From Gemmatimonadaceae bacterium (GTDB lineage: Bacteria > Gemmatimonadota > Gemmatimonadetes > Gemmatimonadales > Gemmatimonadaceae), in the NCBI GenBank assembly GCA_019637445.1, contig JAHBVS010000002.1, positions 372,001-436,000 of the forward strand: a DNA stretch of 64,000 bases. Reading direction: 5' to 3'. Made by a program: the position numbers and the translations under genes. Below the pieces are notes generated by a model that saw nothing but the letters and a program-made list of their open reading frames with translations, made no database searches and was not told the DNA's origin. Each line of letters opens with the position of its first letter. Position 1 is the stretch's first letter. Shown here one piece after another: positions 56,224-64,000 of this stretch.

Positions 56224-58887
56224 GTGCAATCCCTCACTGACCGCCTGAACGCGAGCCTCGAAGGCCGCTATCGCATCCTCCGCGAGCTCGGCGCGGGCGG
56301 TATGGCCACCGTCTTCCTCGCCGAAGACCTCCGCCACGATCGCAAAGTTGCGCTCAAGGTGCTCAAGCCCGAACTCGCGGCCGTGCTCGGCGCCGAGCGC
56401 TTTGTGGTCGAGATCAAGACCACGGCCGCACTGCAGCATCCGCACATCCTGCCGCTGTTCGATTCCGGCGAGGCCGACGGCTTCCTGTTCTACGTGATGC
56501 CGTTCATCGACGGCGAAACACTGCGGGACAAGCTCAATCGGGAGTCGCAGTTCGGCGTGGACGAGGCGCTGCGCATCGCCTGTGACATTGCCGACGCGCT
56601 GGACTATGCGCACCGCCACGCGGTCATCCACCGCGACATCAAGCCGGAGAACATCCTGCTGCACGATGGCCGGCCGATGGTGGCGGACTTCGGCATTGCC
56701 TTGGCGCTGAGCGCGGCGGCGGGCGGGCGGATGACGGAGACCGGGCTCTCGCTGGGCACGCCGCACTATATGAGCCCGGAGCAGGCCACGGCGGAGAAGG
56801 AGATCACCGGCCGCAGCGACATCTACTCGCTGGCCAGCGTGCTCTACGAAATGCTCAGCGGCGAGCCCCCGCATATGGGCAAGACGGCGCAGCAGATCAT
56901 CATGAAGATCATCGCCGAGCCGGTGAAGCCGGTGACGGAGCTGCGGAAGTCGGTGCCACCGCACGTGGCGGAGGCGGTGGCGCAGGCCTTGGAGAAGTTG
57001 CCGGCGGACCGGTTCTCGACGGCGGCGGAGTTTGCGGCGGCGTTGCAGGGCCGGGGCACGGTGCGCACGACGGTGCAGACGGGGCTGCCGAAGCGCGCGG
57101 TGGATACCCGGTGGCGCGCCGTGGCCCTCGTGTCGGTGGCCGCGGCGGTTGTGCTGGGCGCGTTCGCCGCCTGGAACTTGATCCGTCGGCCCGAGCAGGC
57201 GCTGCTTCGCCTTGGCATGGCTTTCCCGGAGAAGGAGCGCATCGTCGCGGTCTCGACGCGGCGGATGGAGTTCTCACGCGACGGCCAGCGCATCGTCTAC
57301 ATCGGTCCCGACAGCGGCGGCACGCAACTGTGGGTTCGCGAGATGGACGAGCTGTCGGGGCGTCCGCTGCCCGGCACGCACAATGGGACGGCACCGTTTT
57401 TCTCACCGGATGGCGCATCGGTGGGATTCATCACGGAGTCCGGCTCCGCGCTGGCGGTCGTCTCGTTGGCCGGTGGGCTGCCGCGCATCGTCGTGAGCGA
57501 CTCGGTCCTTGCGTGGGGCGCCGACTGGGGCGATGACGGCTTCATCTACCTGGTGCACCGCCATGGCGTGGTGGGTCGTGTGCGCGCCTCGGGCGGCGGC
57601 ATCGAGCGCCTGACGCAGCTCGATAGCGCCGGCGGAGAGTTCGAGCACGACTGGCCGCAGGTGCTGCCCGGTAGCAAGCAGCTGCTCGTTCAGGTCTGGC
57701 GATCCTCCATCGCGAACTCCGACGTCGCGATCGTCGACATTGCGTCCGGCCAGCGGACCACCATCGCTCGGCAGGCCTACGGACGCTATCTCCCCAGTGG
57801 GCACGTCATCTACGCGACGATCGACGGCTTGCTGCGGGTCGTCGCCGTGGATGCGTCGGCAGGCAAGCTCATCGGGGAGCCGATGGTCATCGCCCAGAAC
57901 GTGGAGTTCGATTCGCCAAGCGGCGCCGCGCAGTTCGCGGTCTCGGAGACTGGTCGGCTGCTGTTCTCACCGGGTGGCGGCGCCGAGGGTGACCAGGCCG
58001 TGTGGGTGGACCGCAAGGGTGCGGCCGCACCCGTGGACTCCGCGTGGCGCGGCCAGTTCGGCTCGATCGCCCTGGCTCCCGACAACGGCCGCCTGTCCGT
58101 CGCCGTGAACGGCGTGGACGGTGCGAATCTCTGGATCAAGCAACTACCGCGCGGACCGTTGACCCGAATGACGCGGGACGTCGGGAACTACCGCGAGGTT
58201 TGGTTCCCGAACGGCCGTGAACTCGCGTTCATCCGCCAGGGCCTGCCGCGGAATGCCGTCTTCCGGCAGCGGGCCGACGGCAGCGCACCGGCGGAACCAC
58301 TGGTCGATGATCCGCGGGGCATCGACGAGATCATCGTCACGAACTCCTGGCTGGTGTATCGGATCGGCACGGGCACGTTCGGCTCGCGCGACATCTTTGC
58401 CCGCCGCCGCAGCGGGGACACGACGGCGATCGCAATCGCGGCGAGCCCGAGTTACGACGAGTACGGCGCCACCGTGACGGCCGACGAGCGCTGGGTCGCG
58501 TATGTCTCCGTCGAGTCCGGGCGCCCGGAGGTGTACGTGCGCAGCCTGACCGACCCCTCGTCCGGCCGTCTGCAGGTGTCGATCGACGGCGGTGAGGAGC
58601 CGCTGTGGTCGCACAGCGGCCGAGAGCTGTTCTACCGCACGCGGCGCGGGGATATGATCGCGGCCGAACGCGCGCCGGGGGCCGAGATGGCGTTCACGCG
58701 TCGTAGCGTCCTGTTCACCAATCCGGCCTTCTCGGCCGACGGCTTCCACCGGATGTACGACCTTTCGCGCGACGACTCGCGATTTGTCATGATCGAGCGC
58801 GCGCTCGGCGGCGCAGCTGAGGCGGTGCTGATCTCGGACTGGAGAATCGTGGAGCGGCGGGCGCAGCGGAGTGCTGGGACGCGATAG
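56224..58887 (+). CDS. Ser/Thr protein kinase fused to a TolB/WD40-like propeller
   Basis: The 887-residue product has an N-terminal kinase (about residues 15-275). The glycine loop is GAGGMATVF, the ATP lysine is in VALKVLKPEL, the catalytic loop is HRDIKPENILL, and the metal and activation segments are DFGIALALSA and YMSPEQAT. A single membrane helix (AVALVSVAAAVVLGAFAAW) lies near residues 300-318. The C-terminal region is a TolB-like propeller with PD40-type repeats such as FSRDGQRIVYIGPDSGGTQL and FFSPDGASVGFI. Kinase inside and sensor propeller outside fit a one-protein receptor. The GTG at 56224 is used; an in-frame ATG at 56170 is an alternative. The long open frame further upstream lies opposite the amidohydrolase gene and is not coding. 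Confidence 0.88.
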   Translation: MQSLTDRLNASLEGRYRILRELGAGGMATVFLAEDLRHDRKVALKVLKPELAAVLGAERFVVEIKTTAALQHPHILPLFDSGEADGFLFYVMPFIDGETLRDKLNRESQFGVDEALRIACDIADALDYAHRHAVIHRDIKPENILLHDGRPMVADFGIALALSAAAGGRMTETGLSLGTPHYMSPEQATAEKEITGRSDIYSLASVLYEMLSGEPPHMGKTAQQIIMKIIAEPVKPVTELRKSVPPHVAEAVAQALEKLPADRFSTAAEFAAALQGRGTVRTTVQTGLPKRAVDTRWRAVALVSVAAAVVLGAFAAWNLIRRPEQALLRLGMAFPEKERIVAVSTRRMEFSRDGQRIVYIGPDSGGTQLWVREMDELSGRPLPGTHNGTAPFFSPDGASVGFITESGSALAVVSLAGGLPRIVVSDSVLAWGADWGDDGFIYLVHRHGVVGRVRASGGGIERLTQLDSAGGEFEHDWPQVLPGSKQLLVQVWRSSIANSDVAIVDIASGQRTTIARQAYGRYLPSGHVIYATIDGLLRVVAVDASAGKLIGEPMVIAQNVEFDSPSGAAQFAVSETGRLLFSPGGGAEGDQAVWVDRKGAAAPVDSAWRGQFGSIALAPDNGRLSVAVNGVDGANLWIKQLPRGPLTRMTRDVGNYREVWFPNGRELAFIRQGLPRNAVFRQRADGSAPAEPLVDDPRGIDEIIVTNSWLVYRIGTGTFGSRDIFARRRSGDTTAIAIAASPSYDEYGATVTADERWVAYVSVESGRPEVYVRSLTDPSSGRLQVSIDGGEEPLWSHSGRELFYRTRRGDMIAAERAPGAEMAFTRRSVLFTNPAFSADGFHRMYDLSRDDSRFVMIERALGGAAEAVLISDWRIVERRAQRSAGTR

Positions 58888-58957
58888 GCGTCGCTGGGCG
58901 TCGGCTCCCGGTGTAGCGCAGGCGGGCCCGAGCGGTGGCAGCCACCCGTCCCACGGG

Positions 58958-58963
58958 GTATGT
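58958..58963 (+). promoter_or_regulatory. Candidate -10 box (TATGTT) of second permease
   Basis: TATGTT lies 29 bases before the ATG at 58993 and contains an in-frame upstream ATG at 58960. If this is the -10 box, that upstream ATG is not transcribed, which supports the later start. Confidence 0.4.
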
Positions 58964-58992
58964 TCGGTCGCCTCCACCCTCCGGATTCCGCC

Positions 58993-61443
58993 ATGGGCCT
59001 GACCCTCCGCTACGTGCTGCGCAGCCTCTGGAACGCGCGCGGCTTCGCCATCGCCGTCGTCCTCACGCTGGGCCTCGGCATCGGCGCCAACACGGCCATC
59101 TTCTCCGTCGTGCGCGGCGTGCTGCTCAAGCCGCTGCCGCACCAGGAAGGCGACCGCCTGATGTACCTGCGGCATTCGGCCGACGGCATCGGGGCGTCGA
59201 ACGTTGCCTTCTCGGTCCCGGAGATCAACGACTTCCGCGAGCAGTCGAGCACGCTTGGCGAGATCGCCGAGTATTCGCCGCTGACGCTGAACATGATCCT
59301 CGACGAGCAGGCGACGCAGATCGACGTCGGCCTCGTCACCGGCAACTATCTAACGGTGATGGGGCTGAGCCCCATTCGCGGCCGACCGTTCAACGACGCC
59401 GACGACGGCGCCGGCGCCGCGCCGGTGCTGATGCTCGCCCACGGCTACTGGCAGTCGCACTTTGCCGGGGACTCCGGCATCGTGGGACAGACGATTCGCG
59501 TGGCCGGCCGGCAGGTCGAGGTGATCGGCATCCTGCAACCGGCGCCGTTCTTCCCGGGACGCATCGACGCCCTGATGAACATGAGCATCAGCGAGCACCA
59601 CGTGAGCGCGCTGATGGAAGACGGCCGCACGCACCGCATGACGGAGATGATCGCGCGCCTCGCCCCGGGCGCGACGCTGGAGCAGGCGCAGCAGGAGGTG
59701 CAGGCCATCACGGGTCGCGTGCACCAGACCTACCCCGAGATGTACCAGGCCGGCGCCGGCTACAAGGTCACGATGACGCCGCTGCAGGAGGTGCTCGGCC
59801 AGGACGCGCGCAAGACCCTGTGGATGCTGATGGGCGTGACGGCGTTTGTGCTGGTGATCGCCTGCGCGAACGTGGCCAACCTCACGCTGATGCGTGGCGT
59901 GCGGCGCGAGCACGAGATGACGGTGCGGGCGGCGCTTGGTGCCGGCGCGGCACGGCTACGCAAGATGCTGCTGGTCGAGAATGGTGTGCTCGCACTCGCC
60001 GGCGCGGCGCTCGGACTCGCCGTCGCATACGCTGGCGTGGGTATGCTCGCGTCGTTCACGGCGCGCTTCAGCCCGCGCTCCGACGAGATCGCCGTGGACG
60101 GCTTCGTGCTCCTCTTCACGCTGCTGCTGGCCCTGGTGGTGACGGCGGTGCTGTCGTTCGTGCCCAGCATCGGCAAGGAGGACTCGCTGGGTGAAGGCTT
60201 GCGCGCCGGCGGCGCGCGCTCGGGTGGCGGCGGCAAGGGACAGAAGCGCCTGCAGCAGGCACTGGTCGTGATGCAGGTGGCGGTGTCGTTGGTGCTGCTC
60301 ACGGGCGCGGGCTTGCTCACGCGCTCGATGCAGAAGCTCGCGGCCGTGGACCCGGGTCTCACCGCGCCGAACGTGCTGACGATGGAAGTGCCCTACGACT
60401 TCACACAAGCCACGTCGCCGGCCTCGGCGGTGGCGCGCTATGAGCAGATGGGCACCGAGCTGGGTCGCCTGCCCGGGGTCGAGCTGGTTGGCATCGGCAG
60501 TACGATGCCGTTGCGCGCCGCGGGCTTCGTGCTCGAACTCAAGGCGGAGGGTCGGCCCACGGAGGCCGGCGCGGCGCCGCCGACCGGCGAGTACCGCACG
60601 GCAGATCCAGGCTACTTCCGCGCCGCGGGCATCCCGTTGCTCTCCGGCCGTGACTTCACCGCCTCCGACGACGGACAGGCCACGCGGGTGGCCATCATCA
60701 ATCAGACGTTGGCCGAGCGACTCTTCCCGGACTTGGATCCGGTGGGACGCCGCATCGCGTGGACCGGCGACGTGCTGCGCTTCATCGGCATCCCCGAGGA
60801 CAACTGGCTGATGGTGGTCGGCGTGGTCGGCAACACAAAGGACGGCGGGCTCGACGCGACGCCGATTCCCGCTGTGTTCCAGCCCTTCGCCCAAGGCTTC
60901 TTCCCCGGCGGCGGACTCGTGGTGCGTGCGGGCGTCGAACCCAGCGGCATCGCCACAGCGGCGCGGGCGATCATCCGCAGCATCGATCCCACGCAGCCGG
61001 TGGAGAACGTGATGACGGTGGACGAGATCCGCGACGAGAGCGTCGGCCCGCGCCGCTTGAACGCGCTGCTGGTCGGCTCCTTCTCGCTGCTCGCGCTTGT
61101 GATTGCCGCCATCGGCATTGGCGCGGTGCTGGCGTTCTCCGTCAGCGCACGCACCGGCGAGATCGGCATCCGCATGAGCCTTGGCGCCGCGCCCACACGC
61201 GTGCTGCGCATGATCCTCGGCGAGGGCGGCCGATTGGTCGCCCTCGGGCTGCTGCTCGGCGTGGCAGGTTCGCTGGCCCTGGCGCGCTCGATGCAGTCGC
61301 TGCTCTTCGGCGTGGAGCCGAGCGACCCCGGCACGCTGGCGGTCGTGATGTTGTTGCTGGCGGCGATTGGCGTGGCGGCCTGCCTGGTGCCGGCACTGCG
61401 GGCAAGTCGGATTGAGCCGTCGGAGGCCCTGCGGGCGCAGTGA
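58993..61443 (+). CDS. MacB/FtsX-type duplicated ABC transporter permease (ADOP family)
   Basis: The 816-residue product has the same plan as the permease at 714-3191. MGLTLRYVLRSLWNARGFA begins a first membrane helix (AIAVVLTLGLGIGANTAIFS), followed by a MacB core domain with LAHGYWQSHFAGDSG. A first FtsX block contains IACANVANLTLMRGVRREHE, a second core domain contains YFRAAGIPLLSGRDF, and a final FtsX block contains GEIGIRMSLGAAPTRVLR. It ends SRIEPSEALRAQ, the usual family terminus. No ATPase is adjacent. The ATG at 58993 is chosen over 58960 because the family starts here. It follows the kinase-propeller gene after 105 bases on the same strand and converges on the secreted endonuclease gene across a strong terminator. 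Confidence 0.87.
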   Translation: MGLTLRYVLRSLWNARGFAIAVVLTLGLGIGANTAIFSVVRGVLLKPLPHQEGDRLMYLRHSADGIGASNVAFSVPEINDFREQSSTLGEIAEYSPLTLNMILDEQATQIDVGLVTGNYLTVMGLSPIRGRPFNDADDGAGAAPVLMLAHGYWQSHFAGDSGIVGQTIRVAGRQVEVIGILQPAPFFPGRIDALMNMSISEHHVSALMEDGRTHRMTEMIARLAPGATLEQAQQEVQAITGRVHQTYPEMYQAGAGYKVTMTPLQEVLGQDARKTLWMLMGVTAFVLVIACANVANLTLMRGVRREHEMTVRAALGAGAARLRKMLLVENGVLALAGAALGLAVAYAGVGMLASFTARFSPRSDEIAVDGFVLLFTLLLALVVTAVLSFVPSIGKEDSLGEGLRAGGARSGGGGKGQKRLQQALVVMQVAVSLVLLTGAGLLTRSMQKLAAVDPGLTAPNVLTMEVPYDFTQATSPASAVARYEQMGTELGRLPGVELVGIGSTMPLRAAGFVLELKAEGRPTEAGAAPPTGEYRTADPGYFRAAGIPLLSGRDFTASDDGQATRVAIINQTLAERLFPDLDPVGRRIAWTGDVLRFIGIPEDNWLMVVGVVGNTKDGGLDATPIPAVFQPFAQGFFPGGGLVVRAGVEPSGIATAARAIIRSIDPTQPVENVMTVDEIRDESVGPRRLNALLVGSFSLLALVIAAIGIGAVLAFSVSARTGEIGIRMSLGAAPTRVLRMILGEGGRLVALGLLLGVAGSLALARSMQSLLFGVEPSDPGTLAVVMLLLAAIGVAACLVPALRASRIEPSEALRAQ

Positions 61444-61458
61444 GACGTGCCCGCTGAC

Positions 61459-61498
61459 GAGACGGGGCGGCGTGCCAACTGGCACGCCGCCCCGTCTC
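61459..61498. terminator. Perfect 18-bp hairpin, bidirectional terminator
   Basis: The arms at 61459-61476 and 61481-61498 are perfect 18-bp complements (right arm GGCACGCCGCCCCGTCTC) with an AACT loop. The hairpin lies between the convergent permease and endonuclease genes. A TTTTTG run follows on the plus strand at about 61513-61518. This is the strongest terminator in the window. Confidence 0.85.
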
Positions 61499-61518
61499 AC
61501 GTCAGGAACCGGTTTTTG

Positions 61519-64000
61519 TTACAACCCGTCGAGCCCACGCAGGAGGACGTCCACAAGTGGCGCCACCTGGGCGGCGGTCAGGCGACCGCTATTGGCCAGC
61601 GCACGCAATTCGTTCAGCGCCGCACCAATCTGCCCGCTTGCCGAGTTGGTGTTGCCACGCTCGAGCGACGAGGCGGCCGCCCGCAGCTTGGCCCGCAGCG
61701 AGTTGGCTTCGCCACTCGAGAGCGCGCCGCTCGCGGCGAGCTCGTTCACCATCGCGAGTGCCCGCTCCACCGCCAAGGGTGCGGGCAGCTGCGAGATCGT
61801 GGCCGTGGTCTCCACCGTGTCTGCGAGCCCAAGGATATCCGTGACGATCATCCGCACGCTGTAGCTGCCTGCTGCGGCGTAGGTATGCGAGACGGCGGCG
61901 CCGGACGCGAACGTGCCGTCGCCAAAGCTCCAGTTGAAGCTCAGTGCATCACCATCGGCATCCGTGGCGCTCGCATGCATCGCCACTGCGTCACCGGCGT
62001 AGGCGGTGTACGGTCCATCCACCGCTCCCACCGGGAAGCTCGTGCCGCTCTCCAGCGCAATCTCCAGGTCGTCGCGCAGCAGCGAGAGCAGGTCGTAGCC
62101 GCTCAGCGCCTCCACCGCGTCCACCGTCGTGCGGTAGGTATTCCAGTCCACCGTGCGGATGCCTGGGTCGTTCGGCATGATCACGGCAATGACTTCGACG
62201 CCCTCGAGCGAGGTGACGCTTGAGAGCGTCGCATCACGCGGTAGCACCAGCGCCACCTTCCACACCTGCGCCGGGATCGTGATCTTGCCCTCGTTCTTCA
62301 CCGTGCCCTTGGAGCCGGCGACACCGGCCACGATGAACAGCTCACGGTTGCTGAAGCGGGCGAGGTCGCCGAGGGCGTTTTCCATCGCGGCCCAGGGACC
62401 CTGATTATTGTCGGCCGCCTGCGGGATGATGTTCGAGAAGTAGAACGAGCGGGCGTTGTCGAGGCTGCCCGCGGTGCGGTCAAAGGAACGCGCGAGGTGG
62501 CCGCGGTCGATGCCATAGCCAGCGGCTGCGCCGGCGCCCGTGTAGTCCGCCGTGGTGTAGCGCGGATATGCGGCGAGCTCGGGGTCGAAGGTGAAGCAGT
62601 CGCAGCGATCCTCGGGCCCGAAGTGCGTGGCGTCGAGGTTGTAGGCCACCCAGTTGGGCGTGCCGCGCGCCGGGTTCCACGAGGACGTGAACTCCGTGCG
62701 CGCCACGATGATGTCGTTGCTGGCGTCGCCGTCCACCGGCGCGCCGAACTCCACGTGGTTCTGGTACACGGCGCTGCCGCCGGCCATCGCCACGCGCGTC
62801 GGCACGTTGTAGGTCGCGGTGCTGCCGTCCTCTGCCGTGGCGCGCACAACCGCAGTGCCGGCGCCCAACGCCTGCACCACACCGTTCGCATCCACGCTGG
62901 CCAGTGCCGGCGTCTCCGAGCTCCATGTCCAGGTCGTGGTGATCACCGCCGAGGTGGCGCCGTCACGCAGGGTCGCGAAGAGCTGGTCCTCGAAGCCGAT
63001 CGGCAGCGCCGGGTCAGTGCCATCGCGCCCGCTGAACGTGATGGTGTTCGCCGGCGGGGGCGGGACCTGCCCGTAGCAGGTACCGAAGTTCCGCGGCTGC
63101 GTCTCCCAGGTGTTGGCGACGGTGCGCTGCAGCGAGGTGCCCGTCTCCGACGAAAGCCCAAGCTGCACCGCACCGATATCCGTGCCGAGCACGCCGGCGG
63201 CGGCGCCGTCGGCGGCGGTGAAGGTGCCTTCGTAGGTGAGGAACTCAACGAGCACGCCCTCGGCGTTCACCAAGGCGAAGCCGTCTGGTGATCCGTTCTG
63301 AATGCCGTTGGACGGATACTCCACGTACAGCGTGCCGCGTCCATCGCACTGGTTGGCGATGGTGCCGTTCAGGATCTTGGTGTCGTAGCTCGCGCCGCCG
63401 TTGCCGTTGTACAGCACGATGCGCCAGCCGGTGAGGTCCGTGCCGGCCGGGCCTTCGACTTCGATGGCCTCGCCGACGTCGGTACCAAAGTTGTCGTAGT
63501 GGATCTCGCTGAGGCGCACCGGCGGCAGCTCAACCGGCGGCGCGGCCGTCACGGTCACCAGCGCGGAGTCCGCCAGGGCCCCGACGGTCGCCACCACGTA
63601 GGTTGTGCCCTCGCTGACGCCCGTCACGATGCCGTTCTCGACCGACGCCACGGCGGCGTCGCGAGAGGTCCAGGCCACGATGCTCGGCACCACCTCGCCC
63701 TCGGCGTCGGTCGCTTCCGCCGTAAACGCGGCGGTCGCGCCGATGACCATCGTCGCCTCGGCCGGGCTCACCGCAACAGCGACCGGCTCGGCCGGCTCCT
63801 CGTCGTCCACGATGCCGTCGTTGCAGGTGCCGAAGGTGTTCGCGGCCTCGGACTGCCAGGCACGGGTCTCCGAGCGCTGCAGCGAGTTGCCGATGGCGCC
63901 GCTGCCGTTCTGCGACACGCCAATGTCCGGCAGCGTCAGGCCGTTCGCCGGCCCGCCGACGGCGGTAAAGCTGCCTTCGTAGGACAACAGTTCCACGACC
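61519..64000 (-). CDS. Multidomain secreted DNA/RNA non-specific endonuclease, N-terminus cut by window edge
   Basis: About 827 codons are visible and the frame continues beyond the right edge. Order from the visible start: the end of a lamin-tail-like domain (ELLSYEGSFTAVGG), a BIG2-type domain (VSPAEATMVIGATAAFTAEA), and a complete lamin-tail-like domain (VRLSEIHYDNFGTDVGEAIE). A second BIG2-like domain leads to the NUC1-type endonuclease domain, with the catalytic motif GYGIDRGHLARS and FSNIIPQAADNNQGPW. A PKD domain (FNWSFGDGTFASGAAVSHTY) and a C-terminal FIMAH-like helical domain (ELRALANSGRLTAAQVAPLV) follow. It is a secreted or surface nuclease, probably for nutrient DNA or biofilm. 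Most of a signal peptide would lie outside the window. Confidence 0.85.
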   Translation of the reverse strand, partial: VVELLSYEGSFTAVGGPANGLTLPDIGVSQNGSGAIGNSLQRSETRAWQSEAANTFGTCNDGIVDDEEPAEPVAVAVSPAEATMVIGATAAFTAEATDAEGEVVPSIVAWTSRDAAVASVENGIVTGVSEGTTYVVATVGALADSALVTVTAAPPVELPPVRLSEIHYDNFGTDVGEAIEVEGPAGTDLTGWRIVLYNGNGGASYDTKILNGTIANQCDGRGTLYVEYPSNGIQNGSPDGFALVNAEGVLVEFLTYEGTFTAADGAAAGVLGTDIGAVQLGLSSETGTSLQRTVANTWETQPRNFGTCYGQVPPPPANTITFSGRDGTDPALPIGFEDQLFATLRDGATSAVITTTWTWSSETPALASVDANGVVQALGAGTAVVRATAEDGSTATYNVPTRVAMAGGSAVYQNHVEFGAPVDGDASNDIIVARTEFTSSWNPARGTPNWVAYNLDATHFGPEDRCDCFTFDPELAAYPRYTTADYTGAGAAAGYGIDRGHLARSFDRTAGSLDNARSFYFSNIIPQAADNNQGPWAAMENALGDLARFSNRELFIVAGVAGSKGTVKNEGKITIPAQVWKVALVLPRDATLSSVTSLEGVEVIAVIMPNDPGIRTVDWNTYRTTVDAVEALSGYDLLSLLRDDLEIALESGTSFPVGAVDGPYTAYAGDAVAMHASATDADGDALSFNWSFGDGTFASGAAVSHTYAAAGSYSVRMIVTDILGLADTVETTATISQLPAPLAVERALAMVNELAASGALSSGEANSLRAKLRAAASSLERGNTNSASGQIGAALNELRALANSGRLTAAQVAPLVDVLLRGLDGL

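Noticed and set aside
1-64000. CRISPR arrays, rRNA or tRNA genes, insertion sequences
   Set aside because: No regularly spaced direct repeats, no recognisable tRNA cloverleaf or rRNA sequence and no transposase were seen on reading both strands. A dedicated tRNA scan could still reveal a small one in a gap.

Overview
The window is GC-rich bacterial chromosome, densely packed with genes on both strands. Two large MacB/FtsX-type duplicated permeases, two eukaryotic-like Ser/Thr kinases (one fused to a TolB-like propeller), DUF885 and DUF5916 proteins, Tat-exported lipoproteins, many outer-membrane barrels and a FIMAH-tailed secreted nuclease together suggest Gemmatimonadota, or a relative such as Acidobacteriota. 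No rRNA, tRNA, CRISPR array or replication origin was seen. The taxon is inferred from gene content only.

Layout. 1-8903: a cut outer-membrane barrel, an ABC-type permease, a cysteine desulfurase, a lipoprotein, a membrane-anchored nuclease-like protein, an alpha/beta hydrolase, a CDP-alcohol phosphotransferase and a large Fe-S nuclease-like DUF2779 protein. 9044-13435: the most unusual region. Four genes in one orientation encode a SIR2 protein, a nucleotide-cyclase-like protein, a TIR/deoxyribosyltransferase-fold protein and a PD-(D/E)XK nuclease. Each is followed by an imperfect inverted repeat that looks like an integron attC site. No integrase is present, so this reads as a cluster of attC sites lacking an integrase (CALIN) carrying defence cassettes. 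Just beyond it lies a decayed copy of the 5' end of the DUF885 gene found intact 2.9 kb further on.

13638-33823: envelope and signalling genes. They include a DUF5916 barrel, DUF1304, a DUF885 lipoprotein, a Ser/Thr kinase, a VWA protein, an orphan ExbD, two propeller proteins and a cupin. A Fic protein with an operator-like repeat array, a Tat-exported 5'-nucleotidase, an Omp85-like barrel and several small envelope proteins follow. 33890-38007: a translationally coupled GH29 fucosidase and GH3 glucosidase pair. 38065-41306: a DinB-like protein, a small exported protein and a serine beta-lactamase-family hydrolase.

41350-48202: a catabolic cluster matching the aerobic CoA-thioester route for 2-aminobenzoate or salicylate. 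An acyl-CoA ligase is transcribed divergently from an overlapping operon of bifunctional monooxygenase/reductase, enoyl-CoA hydratase, acyl-CoA dehydrogenase, hotdog thioesterase and RidA. 48409-64000: a frameshifted acyltransferase, an SBP56-like propeller, a PiT-like transporter, a hybrid histidine kinase divergent from a GGDEF cyclase, an M20 amidohydrolase, a kinase-propeller fusion, a second duplicated permease and a multidomain secreted endonuclease cut by the window edge.

Many genes have a TAnnnT -10-like box only 6-40 bases before the start codon and little or no Shine-Dalgarno, suggesting short-leader or leaderless transcripts.
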